Shown piece after piece: positions 16,238 to 26,299 of a stretch of 32,323 nucleotides of DNA. Numbering within the stretch: the stretch's first letter is position 1; every line of letters starts with the position of its first letter. The notes below the pieces were generated by a model. The model made no database searches, was not told the origin of the DNA, and saw nothing but the letters and a program-made list of their open reading frames with translations. Source of the DNA: Campylobacterales bacterium. GTDB taxonomy: Bacteria > Campylobacterota > Campylobacteria > Campylobacterales > QNZT01. The stretch covers positions 1-32,323 of the forward strand of contig JALWLB010000166.1 in NCBI GenBank assembly GCA_027081145.1, written 5' to 3'. The position numbers were made by a program, and so were the translations under genes.

Positions 16238-16851
16238 TCTCTCTCCATAATAGCCTTTTTCATTCCATCAAAGACCAAATTTTTTTTATATACCGAATTT
16301 TCAAAAAATTTTTGCACCATTTTACCATCTCCACCTGTGAAATATATCTTTTTATCTTTTGCAACACTCCAAATAAGCAATATAATCGATTTTAATACCC
16401 CAAAACTGATCGCTTCTTTGGTAGAATTTGGCAAAATATTTAAATCAATATCAAAATCTATTGAATTTTTTAATATAGGTGAAATTGATTTAAAAGAGTT
16501 CTCAAAAGCAACAATTCCAGGAAGCAAGATTCCACCTTGGTGAATACTATTTTGCATAACATCTATACTAATAGCACTTCCTATATCAACAATCACTCCA
16601 TTTTTTATACTATAACAAGCCGCAACTCTATCTACTCCAAGCCCTCTATAGTTTGTTTTAAATTTAAAATATTTCTCTACATCAATAGATTGTTTTAGAG
16701 TTTTTAATCTCTCTTTTAATGTTTGATTTACACAAATATAATAAAACCGCTCTTGTAATTTTAGCTTATCAAACTTTTTAATAGAGATAGTTCTTGTTCT
16801 AGAATTTTTGTAGATTTTGATATTTGTATTGCCAATATCAAGTAGTTGCAT
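16231..16851 (-). CDS. coaX: Type III pantothenate kinase
   Basis: LLDIGNTNIKIY, YRGLGVDRVAACYS, VIVDIGSAISIDVM, GGILLPGI. Confidence 0.88.
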   Translation of the reverse strand: MQLLDIGNTNIKIYKNSRTRTISIKKFDKLKLQERFYYICVNQTLKERLKTLKQSIDVEKYFKFKTNYRGLGVDRVAACYSIKNGVIVDIGSAISIDVMQNSIHQGGILLPGIVAFENSFKSISPILKNSIDFDIDLNILPNSTKEAISFGVLKSIILLIWSVAKDKKIYFTGGDGKMVQKFFENSVYKKNLVFDGMKKAIMEREC

Positions 16852-17170
16852 CTATTAATTTCCAATTTTTTGATTTTAATTTCTCTTTTGCTTTTGAACA
16901 CATGATAAGATCAAATACAAAAAGCTTCTTTTTAAAGTTATGATCTTTCACTATTTGTAATCTCTGATACAATATCTCAATCTCATCAGCACTTTTTTGC
17001 ACAAACCTACTCTTTTGTTTGAGTACAAATATAGCAACATAATAACTTTTTAAATCAACCCCTACAAAGATATCTATATTTTTTCTTGTTTTTAACTCTT
17101 TTTTATCAATTTTGTTTAATGATTTAAATATATATCCATGTTTTGATAATAGATCAACTATCTCTTTCAT
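16838..17170 (-). CDS. Hypothetical protein (110 aa)
   Basis: ORF overlapping both neighbours in a compact operon; no family recognised. Confidence 0.65.
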   Translation of the reverse strand: MKEIVDLLSKHGYIFKSLNKIDKKELKTRKNIDIFVGVDLKSYYVAIFVLKQKSRFVQKSADEIEILYQRLQIVKDHNFKKKLFVFDLIMCSKAKEKLKSKNWKLIDATT

Positions 17171-17994
17171 ACATAATCCTTTGCAAGTGGATGAAATGAA
17201 TATATCGTATCGGCTAAATTTTTAGGTTGAAGATGAGTATAAATTTGAGTTGTATTTATGCTCACATGACCTAAAAGCTCTTGCACAACTCTCAAATCAG
17301 CACCACCTAAAATCAAAGCTGTAGCAAAAGAGTGTCTAAGTACATGAGGGGAAAATCCCAAATATTTTTTACACACTTTATATGCACTAACTCTACTCAT
17401 CTTTTCACCTTTATAATTTAACCAAATATACTCATTAAAGAGACCTCTTTTTTCTAAATAGAGATTGATAGCATTTATAGCACTTTGTGCAATTGGAACA
17501 ACTCTTTGTTTATCACCTTTTGCACTGGTTATCTTTAGCCAATTATCTTCTATATCACCTTTTTTAACCTCTAATGCTTCACTAACTCTAGCTCCACTAG
17601 CATATAAAAAAAGTAAAAATGCATAATCTCTACATGATAATACATCCACTCTTTTAATCACTTTCAAACGATTTTTAAACTCTTCAAACTCTATAAATTT
17701 TGGCAGAGTTTGAGGTACTTTTGAGAGTTTTATATTTGGCTTATCTTCTATAAAGTGAGATTTTAAACAAAAATCAAAAAAAGCATTTATGGCTGAGAGT
17801 TTTCTATTTAGTGTTCTTTTGTTTTGAATTGAAGATAAGAACTTTATAACATCTTCATTTTTTGCGTTTATGATATCTTTTTCTAAAAACTCTTCAAATT
17901 GCAAAAGATCACTTTTATAAGCTTTAATTGTAGCTTTGTTTAAAACCTTTATAACCGCAATATACTCTAAAAATGCCTCTATCGCATTTGACAT
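17167..17994 (-). CDS. Tyrosine recombinase (XerH/XerD-like)
   Basis: SGARVSEALEVKKGDI, SPHVLRHSFATALILGGADLRVVQELLGHVSINTTQIYTHL: catalytic R...HxxR...H...Y. Confidence 0.9.
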   Translation of the reverse strand: MSNAIEAFLEYIAVIKVLNKATIKAYKSDLLQFEEFLEKDIINAKNEDVIKFLSSIQNKRTLNRKLSAINAFFDFCLKSHFIEDKPNIKLSKVPQTLPKFIEFEEFKNRLKVIKRVDVLSCRDYAFLLFLYASGARVSEALEVKKGDIEDNWLKITSAKGDKQRVVPIAQSAINAINLYLEKRGLFNEYIWLNYKGEKMSRVSAYKVCKKYLGFSPHVLRHSFATALILGGADLRVVQELLGHVSINTTQIYTHLQPKNLADTIYSFHPLAKDYV

Positions 17995-19008
17995 CTATCT
18001 CTTTTTAGAAAACTTTTTAAGATCGATATAGTTACTTCCTATATATATCTTATCTTTTGCAAAAAAGACAAGAGAGTCTATTTTAGTAGGTAACTTATAA
18101 ACTATATGTTTGTCTAAATCTTTATCCACTCTTATCATGTAGCCATTTTTTAAAAGGACAAATATATCATCATTATAAATTGTAGCGTATGAAAATAGAG
18201 CAAATGGAAACTTTTTTTCTTTGATGGTGTTTAAATTTGTATCTGTTAAGACAATTGAGCCATCTTTTGTAAATATATAAATTTTATCTTTTAAAAAAAG
18301 TAAATCTTTTAAACTCTCATTAAATGTTGCAACATTTTTAGGATCTATTAATATTATACCATGTTGGGTGGCTGCTAGGAGTCTATTATCTTTGGCATCT
18401 AAAAATATTATATTATTAAAATCATCATCTATAGATACTACAAAATCTTTAATGATTTTTTTATCGTTTTTATTCATAATCAAAAGTCGCCCATCAAGAG
18501 TGGGAAAGATAATCAAATCATTTAAAAAGTATGGATTAGCAACTCTTGCATCGAGTGTAAATACAGGATCTAATCTCTCTTTAAAGAGTAACTTATCCTC
18601 TTTGATATCATGTAAGATTATTGTGTTATTGCTAAGTATTATTGCTAGTAAATTATCTTGAAGTGTGGCTGATGCAACTGCAACTTTATATTTAGTTACA
18701 AACTTCTCTTTTAAATCTTTAGAGACTATTTTTAATGCTCCATCTTTTCCAGCTATTACAAATAGATCTTTAAACTTATTTACTACTTGATAACCTTTTT
18801 TTAGTTTAAGTTCATAACGATTTGCATCTTTGGTTAAGATAGAGCCATCACTAAATTTTATAGAAAAAATATTTTTATCTTCAATTGATGAAAAAACTCT
18901 CGAATCAAAACCTATCTCTTTTGGCTCTACTTTTGGAGTAAAAACATTTTTTGAACTACACCCAAAAAGCAAAAAGATAGTAAATATAGATACAAAATAT
19001 TTAAACAT
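17995..19008 (-). CDS. Lipoprotein with repeated beta-propeller-like blades (BamB-like candidate)
   Basis: Signal peptide and lipobox MFKYFVSIFTIFLLFGCSS; repeated segments such as LFVIAGKDGALKIVSKDLKEKF, LLAIILSNNTIILHDIKEDKLLFKE, LIIFPTLDGRLLIMNKNDKKII. Confidence 0.75.
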   Translation of the reverse strand: MFKYFVSIFTIFLLFGCSSKNVFTPKVEPKEIGFDSRVFSSIEDKNIFSIKFSDGSILTKDANRYELKLKKGYQVVNKFKDLFVIAGKDGALKIVSKDLKEKFVTKYKVAVASATLQDNLLAIILSNNTIILHDIKEDKLLFKERLDPVFTLDARVANPYFLNDLIIFPTLDGRLLIMNKNDKKIIKDFVVSIDDDFNNIIFLDAKDNRLLAATQHGIILIDPKNVATFNESLKDLLFLKDKIYIFTKDGSIVLTDTNLNTIKEKKFPFALFSYATIYNDDIFVLLKNGYMIRVDKDLDKHIVYKLPTKIDSLVFFAKDKIYIGSNYIDLKKFSKKR

Positions 19009-19012
19009 CTAT

Positions 19013-19633
19013 CTATTTTCCAAAGTGGCTTAGATTTTGAGCTAAACCTTTTATAGGTGAAGTTGGAGAGATTTGTCTAAGCTTATCTTTTGCCTCTTTT
19101 ATTTTATTCTCTCTCATTAGTAAATATGCCTCTTCTAAAAGAGCCAACTCTTTTAAGATTGCATCTTGTTGCATTATATATTGTGAGAGGTTTTTTTCCT
19201 TTTTAGAAGCTACATGATAGTTTAATAAATCTTTTAATACACCATCTTTTATTTTAGACTCAACTCCATCTAAATTTCCACTCTTTAGTGCTTGTGAAAA
19301 TATAAAAGCTTCATAAAGAGGTGGATTTTTATCCTTTAAAGTAGCAATCGCAGTTTTATCATCTGGATCTTTTAATAGTTTTAAATAGGCTTCGTTTGAG
19401 CTTAGTAGTGCACTATCTTTCATACTACTATTTATAGTATAACCAATAACTAATGCTAAAATTATTACAACCAAAGCTATTAAAATTTTTTTATATTTTT
19501 TGAAAAAACCTTCAGCTTTTATCATACTCTCTAAAAACTGCTCTTCAGTATTTAACTCATTTTTTATCGCTTTTACATTATCTTTAAGACTCAATGAAAA
19601 TCCTTTATTGAAAATTTTTACCAAATATATCAA
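19013..19633 (-). CDS. YfgM-like inner-membrane protein with one TM and a TPR-like periplasmic region
   Basis: Cytoplasmic helix, single TM ILIALVVIILALVIGYTI, then helical repeats; directly upstream of the lipoprotein. Confidence 0.55.
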   Translation of the reverse strand: MIYLVKIFNKGFSLSLKDNVKAIKNELNTEEQFLESMIKAEGFFKKYKKILIALVVIILALVIGYTINSSMKDSALLSSNEAYLKLLKDPDDKTAIATLKDKNPPLYEAFIFSQALKSGNLDGVESKIKDGVLKDLLNYHVASKKEKNLSQYIMQQDAILKELALLEEAYLLMRENKIKEAKDKLRQISPTSPIKGLAQNLSHFGK

Positions 19634-19653
19634 ATATATTATTAAACTTTTGA

Positions 19654-19659
19654 TACAAT
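19654..19659 (+). promoter_or_regulatory. Candidate -10 for gatC-pilT
   Basis: TTTTGATACAATTTAAG, TACAAT 29 nt upstream of the gatC ATG. Confidence 0.4.
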
Positions 19660-19687
19660 TTAAGATTATGCAAGGAGTTTAAAATAG

Positions 19688-19978
19688 ATGAAAATAGATG
19701 ATAAGACATTAACAAAACTTGAAAAATTGGCATCATTAGAGATTGAGAGTTCAAAAAGAGATGAGGCTATTAATGAACTTAGTAAAATTGTCGATTTTGT
19801 AGAAAATCTAAATGAATTAGATTTGGAACATGAAGAGGCAACTTTTACAACGATTAAAGGTGGAACTCCAATGAGAGAGGATACCCCAAAGAGCGATCCT
19901 AAAATTATAAAAACTATTTTAGAGAATGCTCCAAAAAGTGAAGGAGGTTTTTTCATTGTTCCTAAAATAATACAATAG
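19688..19978 (+). CDS. gatC: Asp-tRNA(Asn)/Glu-tRNA(Gln) amidotransferase subunit C
   Basis: MKIDDKTLTKLEKLASLEI...ELSKIVDFVENLNELD...MREDTP..ENAPKSEGGFFIVPKII. Confidence 0.95.
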   Translation: MKIDDKTLTKLEKLASLEIESSKRDEAINELSKIVDFVENLNELDLEHEEATFTTIKGGTPMREDTPKSDPKIIKTILENAPKSEGGFFIVPKIIQ

Positions 19979-19987
19979 GGCAAAAAT

Positions 19988-21046
19988 ATGGATATCACTA
20001 CTCTTTTAAAAAATGTTGTTGCACATAATGCTTCTGATTTACACTTAGTTAGCAGAAGTGAGCCACAAATTAGAATAGATGGAAAGCTTATACCACTAAA
20101 CTTACCAGTTTTGGATGGAAAAACAATTGAGCAGATGTGCTATACTCTAATAACAGATAAACAAAAGAAGCATTTAGAGGAAGAAAAAGAGTTAGATTTT
20201 GCCATAGAGATACCTAATGTTGGAAGATTTAGAGGAAATTACTATTATACTATCAAAACTGAATTAGCTGCTGCTTTTAGAATCATTCCTACAGAGATTC
20301 CTTCATTAGATGATTTAAAATCACCTGCAGTTTTTAAAGAGATTATAAAAAGAGAAAAAGGTCTGATCTTAGTAACAGGACCTACTGGAAGTGGAAAATC
20401 AACAACCCTTTCAGCTCTATTGAATGAGATCAATATGACTGAACATAAACATATTATCACAGTTGAAGATCCAGTAGAGTTTATTCACCAAAATAAAAAG
20501 TCACTATTTTCCCATAGAAATGTTGGTGATGATACAAAAAGCTTTGCAAGAGCACTAAAGTTTGCTATGAGAGAAGATCCAGATATCATACTAATTGGTG
20601 AGATGAGAGATAAAGAGACAATTGCATCTGCTTTAACTGCGGCTGAAACTGGACACTTGGTTTTTGGAACTCTTCATACAAATTCAGCAATTCAAACCAT
20701 AAATAGGATTGTAGATAGCTTTGATGGAGCTGAACAGCTTCAAGTTAGAAATATGCTCTCAATCACTCTTACAGCAATTATATCTCAAATGCTGCTTCCA
20801 AAAATAGGAGGAGGTAGAGTTGCGGTACAAGAGATTATGATAAATAACCATGCAATAGCCAACTTAATTAGAGAGGATAAAGTTCATCAACTCTATTCAC
20901 AAATGCAACTAAATCAGACTCAAACAGGTATGCAAACTCAAACTCAAGCTCTAGTAAATTTTGTACAACAAAATATAGTACATAAAGAGGATGCTTTAAG
21001 AATCTCAACTCAACCAGATGAGTTAAAAAATAAAATAGGAATTTAG
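19988..21046 (+). CDS. pilT: Type IV pilus twitching motility ATPase PilT
   Basis: ASDLHLVSRSEPQIRIDGKL, GPTGSGKSTTLSALL, AMREDPDIILIGEMRDKETI, TGHLVFGTLHTNSAIQTINRIVD. Confidence 0.95.
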   Translation: MDITTLLKNVVAHNASDLHLVSRSEPQIRIDGKLIPLNLPVLDGKTIEQMCYTLITDKQKKHLEEEKELDFAIEIPNVGRFRGNYYYTIKTELAAAFRIIPTEIPSLDDLKSPAVFKEIIKREKGLILVTGPTGSGKSTTLSALLNEINMTEHKHIITVEDPVEFIHQNKKSLFSHRNVGDDTKSFARALKFAMREDPDIILIGEMRDKETIASALTAAETGHLVFGTLHTNSAIQTINRIVDSFDGAEQLQVRNMLSITLTAIISQMLLPKIGGGRVAVQEIMINNHAIANLIREDKVHQLYSQMQLNQTQTGMQTQTQALVNFVQQNIVHKEDALRISTQPDELKNKIGI

Positions 21047-21105
21047 AAATAACTTTAGATAAAAATTTTAACCAGTTATATATATACTAAAGAAAAAAAA
21101 TTTGC

Positions 21106-21111
21106 TATAAT
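21106..21111 (+). promoter_or_regulatory. Candidate -10 for cvpA-fur-lysS-glyA operon
   Basis: TTTGCTATAATAAATCC in the pilT-cvpA intergenic region. Confidence 0.5.
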
Positions 21112-21142
21112 AAATCCTTTAAAAAATTAAGAGGATTTTATT

Positions 21143-21748
21143 TTGTTAGAAAATTTTACAATATTTGACGCTATTTCAATACTTTTAATTTTAGTTCTTG
21201 GTATAAAAGGTATTCTTAGAGGTTTTATAAAAGAGTTTTTTGGATTAGTTGGTGTTATAGGTGGTATATTTGTCGCATCAAGATATGCCAATCAAATAGG
21301 AACTCTGCTTAGTGAAAATCTTTTTAAACTACAAAATGAGACCACTTTATATCTAGTAGGTTTTATCGTAACATTTGTACTATTTTGGATCATAACTGCC
21401 CTTATAGGCTCAGCCCTTTCAAAGATTGCAAATAGCTCAGGTTTGGGATTGATCAATAAAATATTTGGCTTTATTGTGGGTGGAGCTAAAATATTTTTGA
21501 TATTTTCTATCATCATATTTGTTTTATCAAATATAGTTATCATCAAAAAAAATATAGAAACATTTTTTAAAGATAGTTTTATGTATCCAATTTTTTATGA
21601 AGTTGGCTCAAAAATCGTTAAACTTGATGAAACTAATAAAAGTTTAGGTAAAATAGATACAAAGCATACTGATACAACAAATAGAGTAAAAGAGAGTACT
21701 CAGGATGTAATAGACTCAGATGAAGAGTATAAGAAATTTTTTGAGTAA
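21143..21748 (+). CDS. cvpA: CvpA family protein
   Basis: TIFDAISILLILVLGIKGILRGFIKEFFGLVGVIGGIFVASRYA; position before fur. Confidence 0.85.
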   Translation: MLENFTIFDAISILLILVLGIKGILRGFIKEFFGLVGVIGGIFVASRYANQIGTLLSENLFKLQNETTLYLVGFIVTFVLFWIITALIGSALSKIANSSGLGLINKIFGFIVGGAKIFLIFSIIIFVLSNIVIIKKNIETFFKDSFMYPIFYEVGSKIVKLDETNKSLGKIDTKHTDTTNRVKESTQDVIDSDEEYKKFFE

Positions 21749-21762
21749 AAAAGAGTTTATAG

Positions 21763-22236
21763 ATGAAAGATATTGAAAACTTAAACTATAAGGAGCTATT
21801 AGAAGAGTTTAAAATACTTTTAAAAGAGAGTGGTTTAAAATTCACCACTCAAAGAGAGGTTATTTTAAAAACTCTTTATAAACATGATACCCACTTTAGC
21901 CCAGAAGATTTACATAGGCTTCTTAGAAAAAAGTTTCCAAAACTAAATATTGGCATAACAACAGTTTATAGAACTTTAAATTTACTTGAGAAAAATTCAC
22001 TTGCAACATCTATCTCATTTGGCTCTCAAGGCAAAAAGTTTGAACTAAATAATAAACCTCACCATGATCATCTAATTTGTGTAACTTGTGGAAAAATTGT
22101 TGAGTTTGAAGATAAAAAGATAGAAAAAAAACAGGAAAAAATTGCAAATGAGCATGAATTTGAGTTAACAGGGCATATTATGCAACTATATGGACATTGT
22201 AAAGAGTGTCAAATTAAAGATAAAGGAATAGATTGA
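21763..22236 (+). CDS. fur: Ferric uptake regulator
   Basis: [54 protein letters not shown]. Confidence 0.95.
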   Translation: MKDIENLNYKELLEEFKILLKESGLKFTTQREVILKTLYKHDTHFSPEDLHRLLRKKFPKLNIGITTVYRTLNLLEKNSLATSISFGSQGKKFELNNKPHHDHLICVTCGKIVEFEDKKIEKKQEKIANEHEFELTGHIMQLYGHCKECQIKDKGID

Positions 22237-23747
22237 TCTTCAACAACCAGTATGAGCAATTAAGAATCGAAAAATCAAATAGACTAAAATCATTAGGAGT
22301 AAATCCCTATCCTCACAATATCACAAAAGATTTAAATATAAGTCAATTTTTAAAAGATTATGAGTATGTAAAAGATTTAGAAGATAAAAGAGATGAATCA
22401 AAAGAGATAACTCTTGTTGGTAGAGTCAAATTTTTAAGACTTATGGGAAAGGCTGCATTTGCAAAGATAGAAGATGAAAGTGGTGTTGTTCAGATATATT
22501 ATAATAAAAATGGTATTGGTGATGAGTGGTTTACAAATGTAAAAAAACTTATAGAAGTTGGTGATATTATTCAAGTTAGAGGTTTTGCATTTTTAACAAA
22601 AACTGGTGAATTATCACTTCATGTAAAAGAGTTAAACTTAGCTACAAAAGCGATCAAACCACTTCCTGAAAAGTTTCATGGTCTTCAAGATAAAGAGTTA
22701 AGATATAGACAAAGATATCTTGATATGATTATGAATCCTGAAGTTAAAAAAATTTTTAAAACAAGAAGTAAAATTATAAGTATCATAAGAGGTTTTTTTG
22801 AAAATAGAGGATTTTTAGAGATAGAGACACCTATGATGCATCCAATTGCTGGTGGAGCAAATGCAAGAGCATTTGAGACTCATCATAATGCTCTTGATGT
22901 TACAAGATATCTTAGGATTGCACCTGAGCTTTATTTAAAAAGAGTAATTGTGGGTGGATTTGAAGCCGTATTTGAGATAAATAGAAACTTTAGAAATGAG
23001 GGAATGGATCACACTCACAATCCTGAATTTACTATGCTTGAGTTTTATTGGGCGTATCACAATTATGAAGATTTGATAAACTTAACTCAAGAGCTATTTC
23101 AAAAACTCTTAAAAGATTTAAATCTTCCAACAAAGTTAGAGTATGGTGATCTGGTTATAGATTTTCAAACACCATTTAAGAAGATAAACTATTTTGATTC
23201 TATGAGTGAAATTGGAGGTATTTCTAAAGATATCTTACAAGATAAACAAAAGATTATCTCATTTTTAAACCAAAATAGTATCAAAGTTGATCCAAATTTG
23301 CCTATAATTAAATTATGGGATGAGTTATTTGATAACTTTGTAGAGCCAAAATTGATAAATCCAACATTTATAACCAACTATCCTATTGAAATTAGCCCAC
23401 TTGCTAGAAGAAGTGATGATGATTTAGATATTGCTGAGAGATTTGAATTTTTTATAGCAGGGGTTGAGATAGCAAATGGATTTAATGAACTTAATGATCC
23501 AATAGATCAATACAATAGATTTAAAAAACAGATTGAGAATAAAAGTGCTGGAGATGATGAAGCTCATGAGATGGATGAAGAGTATATTCATGCTTTAGGA
23601 TATGGTATGCCTCCAACCGCTGGTGAGGGAATTGGAATAGATAGACTTACTATGATATTAACAAATCAACACTCTATTAGAGATGTTATACTATTTCCAG
23701 CAATGAAGCCGATAAAAAAACAAGATGAAACCAAGGAAGATGAATGA
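22233..23747 (+). CDS. lysS: Lysyl-tRNA synthetase (class II)
   Basis: [89 protein letters not shown] start overlapping the fur stop. Confidence 0.97.
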   Translation: MIFNNQYEQLRIEKSNRLKSLGVNPYPHNITKDLNISQFLKDYEYVKDLEDKRDESKEITLVGRVKFLRLMGKAAFAKIEDESGVVQIYYNKNGIGDEWFTNVKKLIEVGDIIQVRGFAFLTKTGELSLHVKELNLATKAIKPLPEKFHGLQDKELRYRQRYLDMIMNPEVKKIFKTRSKIISIIRGFFENRGFLEIETPMMHPIAGGANARAFETHHNALDVTRYLRIAPELYLKRVIVGGFEAVFEINRNFRNEGMDHTHNPEFTMLEFYWAYHNYEDLINLTQELFQKLLKDLNLPTKLEYGDLVIDFQTPFKKINYFDSMSEIGGISKDILQDKQKIISFLNQNSIKVDPNLPIIKLWDELFDNFVEPKLINPTFITNYPIEISPLARRSDDDLDIAERFEFFIAGVEIANGFNELNDPIDQYNRFKKQIENKSAGDDEAHEMDEEYIHALGYGMPPTAGEGIGIDRLTMILTNQHSIRDVILFPAMKPIKKQDETKEDE

Positions 23748-24991
23748 CAAACTTAGAAAAAAATGATCCATTAGTTTATGATATTTTACAAGAGGAGTTA
23801 AAAAGACAGTGTGATCATCTGGAGATGATCGCAAGTGAAAATTTTACATATCCATCAGTAATGGAGGCTATGGGGAGTGTATTTACAAACAAATATGCTG
23901 AAGGTTATCCAAAAAAGAGATATTATGGCGGATGTGAATATGCGGATAAGATAGAGCAATTAGCAATCGATAGAGCTTGTGAACTATTTGGCTCTAAATT
24001 TGCAAATGTTCAACCAAACTCTGGTAGTCAAGCAAATCAAGCGGTATATCAAGCATTTTTAAAACCATATGACAAGATATTGGGTATGGATTTAAGCCAT
24101 GGTGGACATTTGACTCATGGTGCAAAAGTTAATAGCTCTGGAAAACTTTATCAAAGCTTTTTTTATGGAGTTGAGCTTGATGGTAGGATTAATTATGATA
24201 GAGTTTTAGATATTGCAAAAATTGTAAAACCTAAAATGATAGTTTGTGGAGCTAGTGCATATCCAAGAGAGTTGGATTTTAAAAAATTTAGAGAGATTGC
24301 TGATGAAGTTGGAGCAATCCTTTTTGCTGATATTGCCCATATTGCAGGACTTGTAGTAGCAGGTGAACATCCAGATCCATTTCCTTATTGTGATGTTGTG
24401 AGCACTACAACCCATAAAACTCTTAGAGGTCCTAGAGGAGGAGTCATACTTACCAATGATGAAGAGATGGCAAAAAAGATAAATAGTGCAATCTTTCCGG
24501 GAATTCAAGGAGGACCACTAGTTCATGTAATAGCTGCCAAAGCTGTTGGATTTGGAGAAAATCTAAAACCTGAGTGGAAAATATATGCAAAACAGGTTAA
24601 AAGTAACACAAAAGTATTGGCTGATGTTTTAATCAAAAGAGGTTATGATGTAGTAAGTGGAGGAAGTGATAATCATCTTGTTTTGGTATCATTTTTAAAC
24701 AAAGATTTTAGTGGAAAAGATGCTGAGATAGCTCTAAATAGTGCAGGAATTACCGTTAATAAAAACACAGTTCCAGGAGAGAGAAGAAGTCCATTTGTTA
24801 CAAGTGGTATTAGAATAGGATCTCCTGCTCTAAGTGCAAGAGGTATGAAAACACAAGAGTTTGAAGTGATTGCAAATAAAATTGCTGATATACTTGATGA
24901 TATAGAAAATATAAATTTACAAAAAGAGATCAAAGAGCAAATGAAAGAGTTAGCACAAAATTTTATCATTTATGATAGAGCAACCTATTAG
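23744..24991 (+). CDS. glyA: Serine hydroxymethyltransferase
   Basis: [55 protein letters not shown]. Confidence 0.98.
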   Translation: MTNLEKNDPLVYDILQEELKRQCDHLEMIASENFTYPSVMEAMGSVFTNKYAEGYPKKRYYGGCEYADKIEQLAIDRACELFGSKFANVQPNSGSQANQAVYQAFLKPYDKILGMDLSHGGHLTHGAKVNSSGKLYQSFFYGVELDGRINYDRVLDIAKIVKPKMIVCGASAYPRELDFKKFREIADEVGAILFADIAHIAGLVVAGEHPDPFPYCDVVSTTTHKTLRGPRGGVILTNDEEMAKKINSAIFPGIQGGPLVHVIAAKAVGFGENLKPEWKIYAKQVKSNTKVLADVLIKRGYDVVSGGSDNHLVLVSFLNKDFSGKDAEIALNSAGITVNKNTVPGERRSPFVTSGIRIGSPALSARGMKTQEFEVIANKIADILDDIENINLQKEIKEQMKELAQNFIIYDRATY

Positions 24992-24999
24992 GAGTTTTT

Positions 25000-25542
25000 A
25001 TGTATAGCACGGATATCTCACTTATTAAAATGATAACAGATCACTATTGGATTAAAAGAGATACCATAGTTACTAAACACAATTACAAAGGAAGAGTCTT
25101 TTTTGATAAGTATGAAAAAGTTAATAAAACCCTATCCAGATCTATCATGAATGAACATAGTGATGGAAAAGTTACGGTTGCTCACTCTTTGATAAATAGT
25201 AGAGATAAAGTTGAGAATATTGTATTTGATTATAATGGCAGAGATCCTGAGAGATTTTGGCATAGAGCACAACTACTTTTTCGCGAAGAGGGGTATTTAA
25301 ACTTTACAGCTTATAAGAGCAAAAGTCCAAACCATCTTCACCTATATATTCACAAAGGTCATACAACTTTACAAGAGGCGTATCAATTGGCAAACACGCT
25401 ATCTATGAAACTATCATCAAAACTTCCAAGAGAGTGGAAAGTCTATCCAAATGCTGATATACCAAGAGAGTTTAATATACTAAATTTACCCGGAGAAGTG
25501 TTTAAAAAAGAGAGGGGGGCATCATGGGCAAGACATATGTAA
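25000..25542 (+). CDS. DUF1882-type conserved Campylobacterota protein
   Basis: Conserved position after glyA (as recalled for C. jejuni and H. pylori); MYSTDISLIKMITDHYWIKRDTIVTKHNYKGRVFFDKYEKVN. Confidence 0.8.
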   Translation: MYSTDISLIKMITDHYWIKRDTIVTKHNYKGRVFFDKYEKVNKTLSRSIMNEHSDGKVTVAHSLINSRDKVENIVFDYNGRDPERFWHRAQLLFREEGYLNFTAYKSKSPNHLHLYIHKGHTTLQEAYQLANTLSMKLSSKLPREWKVYPNADIPREFNILNLPGEVFKKERGASWARHM

Positions 25543-25557
25543 AAGGAGAAAAACGCA

Positions 25558-26298
25558 ATGCAAGAGGTTAAAAAAGATAATGAATTACAAGATATTGTAC
25601 TTGAGAGAGAAAGTATTGGGAGTGAGAGATTGAAAAAAGTTTTACTTACTATTGCAACTTTATTTTTGGTTTTTTTAATTGTTATTGTTATCTATAAACT
25701 TATTAGTGGTAGTGAAGAGCCAAAAAGTTTAACGCCAAATGCAGTAGCTCAAAAGGAGCAAGAGTCACTCAAAGAGAGTATAACTGAGTTAAAAGAGGAT
25801 ATCTTTAAACAAGAAAAAATTATAGATGATACTACTGAAACAGATTTGAAATTTGAAGAGATGGTTAGAAAACTTAAAGAACAAGATATGATTGAAAAAT
25901 CACAAGAGGAAGAATCAGAACCAAAACCTCAAGAGGATACTCAAGAGTCTAATAAAAAAGAGATTAAAATCACTCAAAGTAAACAACCAGCTAAACCAAA
26001 ACCAGTTGAAATTATAAAAACAGAAGTTGAAAAACCAAAAGAGGCTTATAAGTTATCTAAAATTAGCGGCTTTTTTGTACAAGTTGGAGCAACTTATGGA
26101 ACATATCCTGATAAAGCATTTTTAAAAAAGATTAATAAAAATGGATTTGATTATATAGTGCATAAAACTTATGTAAAAGGAAAAGCCATCAAAAAAGTTT
26201 TAGTAGGGCCATATGATAGTAGAGAAAAGGCTAGAAAAGCTCTATTGAAAATTAGATCCACTATCAAACCAGACGCTTTTATATATAGGTTAAATTAG
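25558..26298 (+). CDS. SPOR-domain membrane protein
   Basis: One N-terminal TM, charged/proline-rich linker, C-terminal SPOR GFFVQVGATYGTYPDKAFLKKINKNGFDYIVHK...KVLVGPYDSREKARKAL. Confidence 0.88.
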   Translation: MQEVKKDNELQDIVLERESIGSERLKKVLLTIATLFLVFLIVIVIYKLISGSEEPKSLTPNAVAQKEQESLKESITELKEDIFKQEKIIDDTTETDLKFEEMVRKLKEQDMIEKSQEEESEPKPQEDTQESNKKEIKITQSKQPAKPKPVEIIKTEVEKPKEAYKLSKISGFFVQVGATYGTYPDKAFLKKINKNGFDYIVHKTYVKGKAIKKVLVGPYDSREKARKALLKIRSTIKPDAFIYRLN

Positions 26299-26299
26299 T

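Noticed and set aside
19666-19998. Minus-strand 110-aa ORF
   Set aside because: Antisense to gatC; gatC has clear family motifs.
24206-24969. Minus-strand ORFs inside glyA (24206..24508 and 24673..24969)
   Set aside because: Shadow ORFs opposite a highly conserved enzyme gene.
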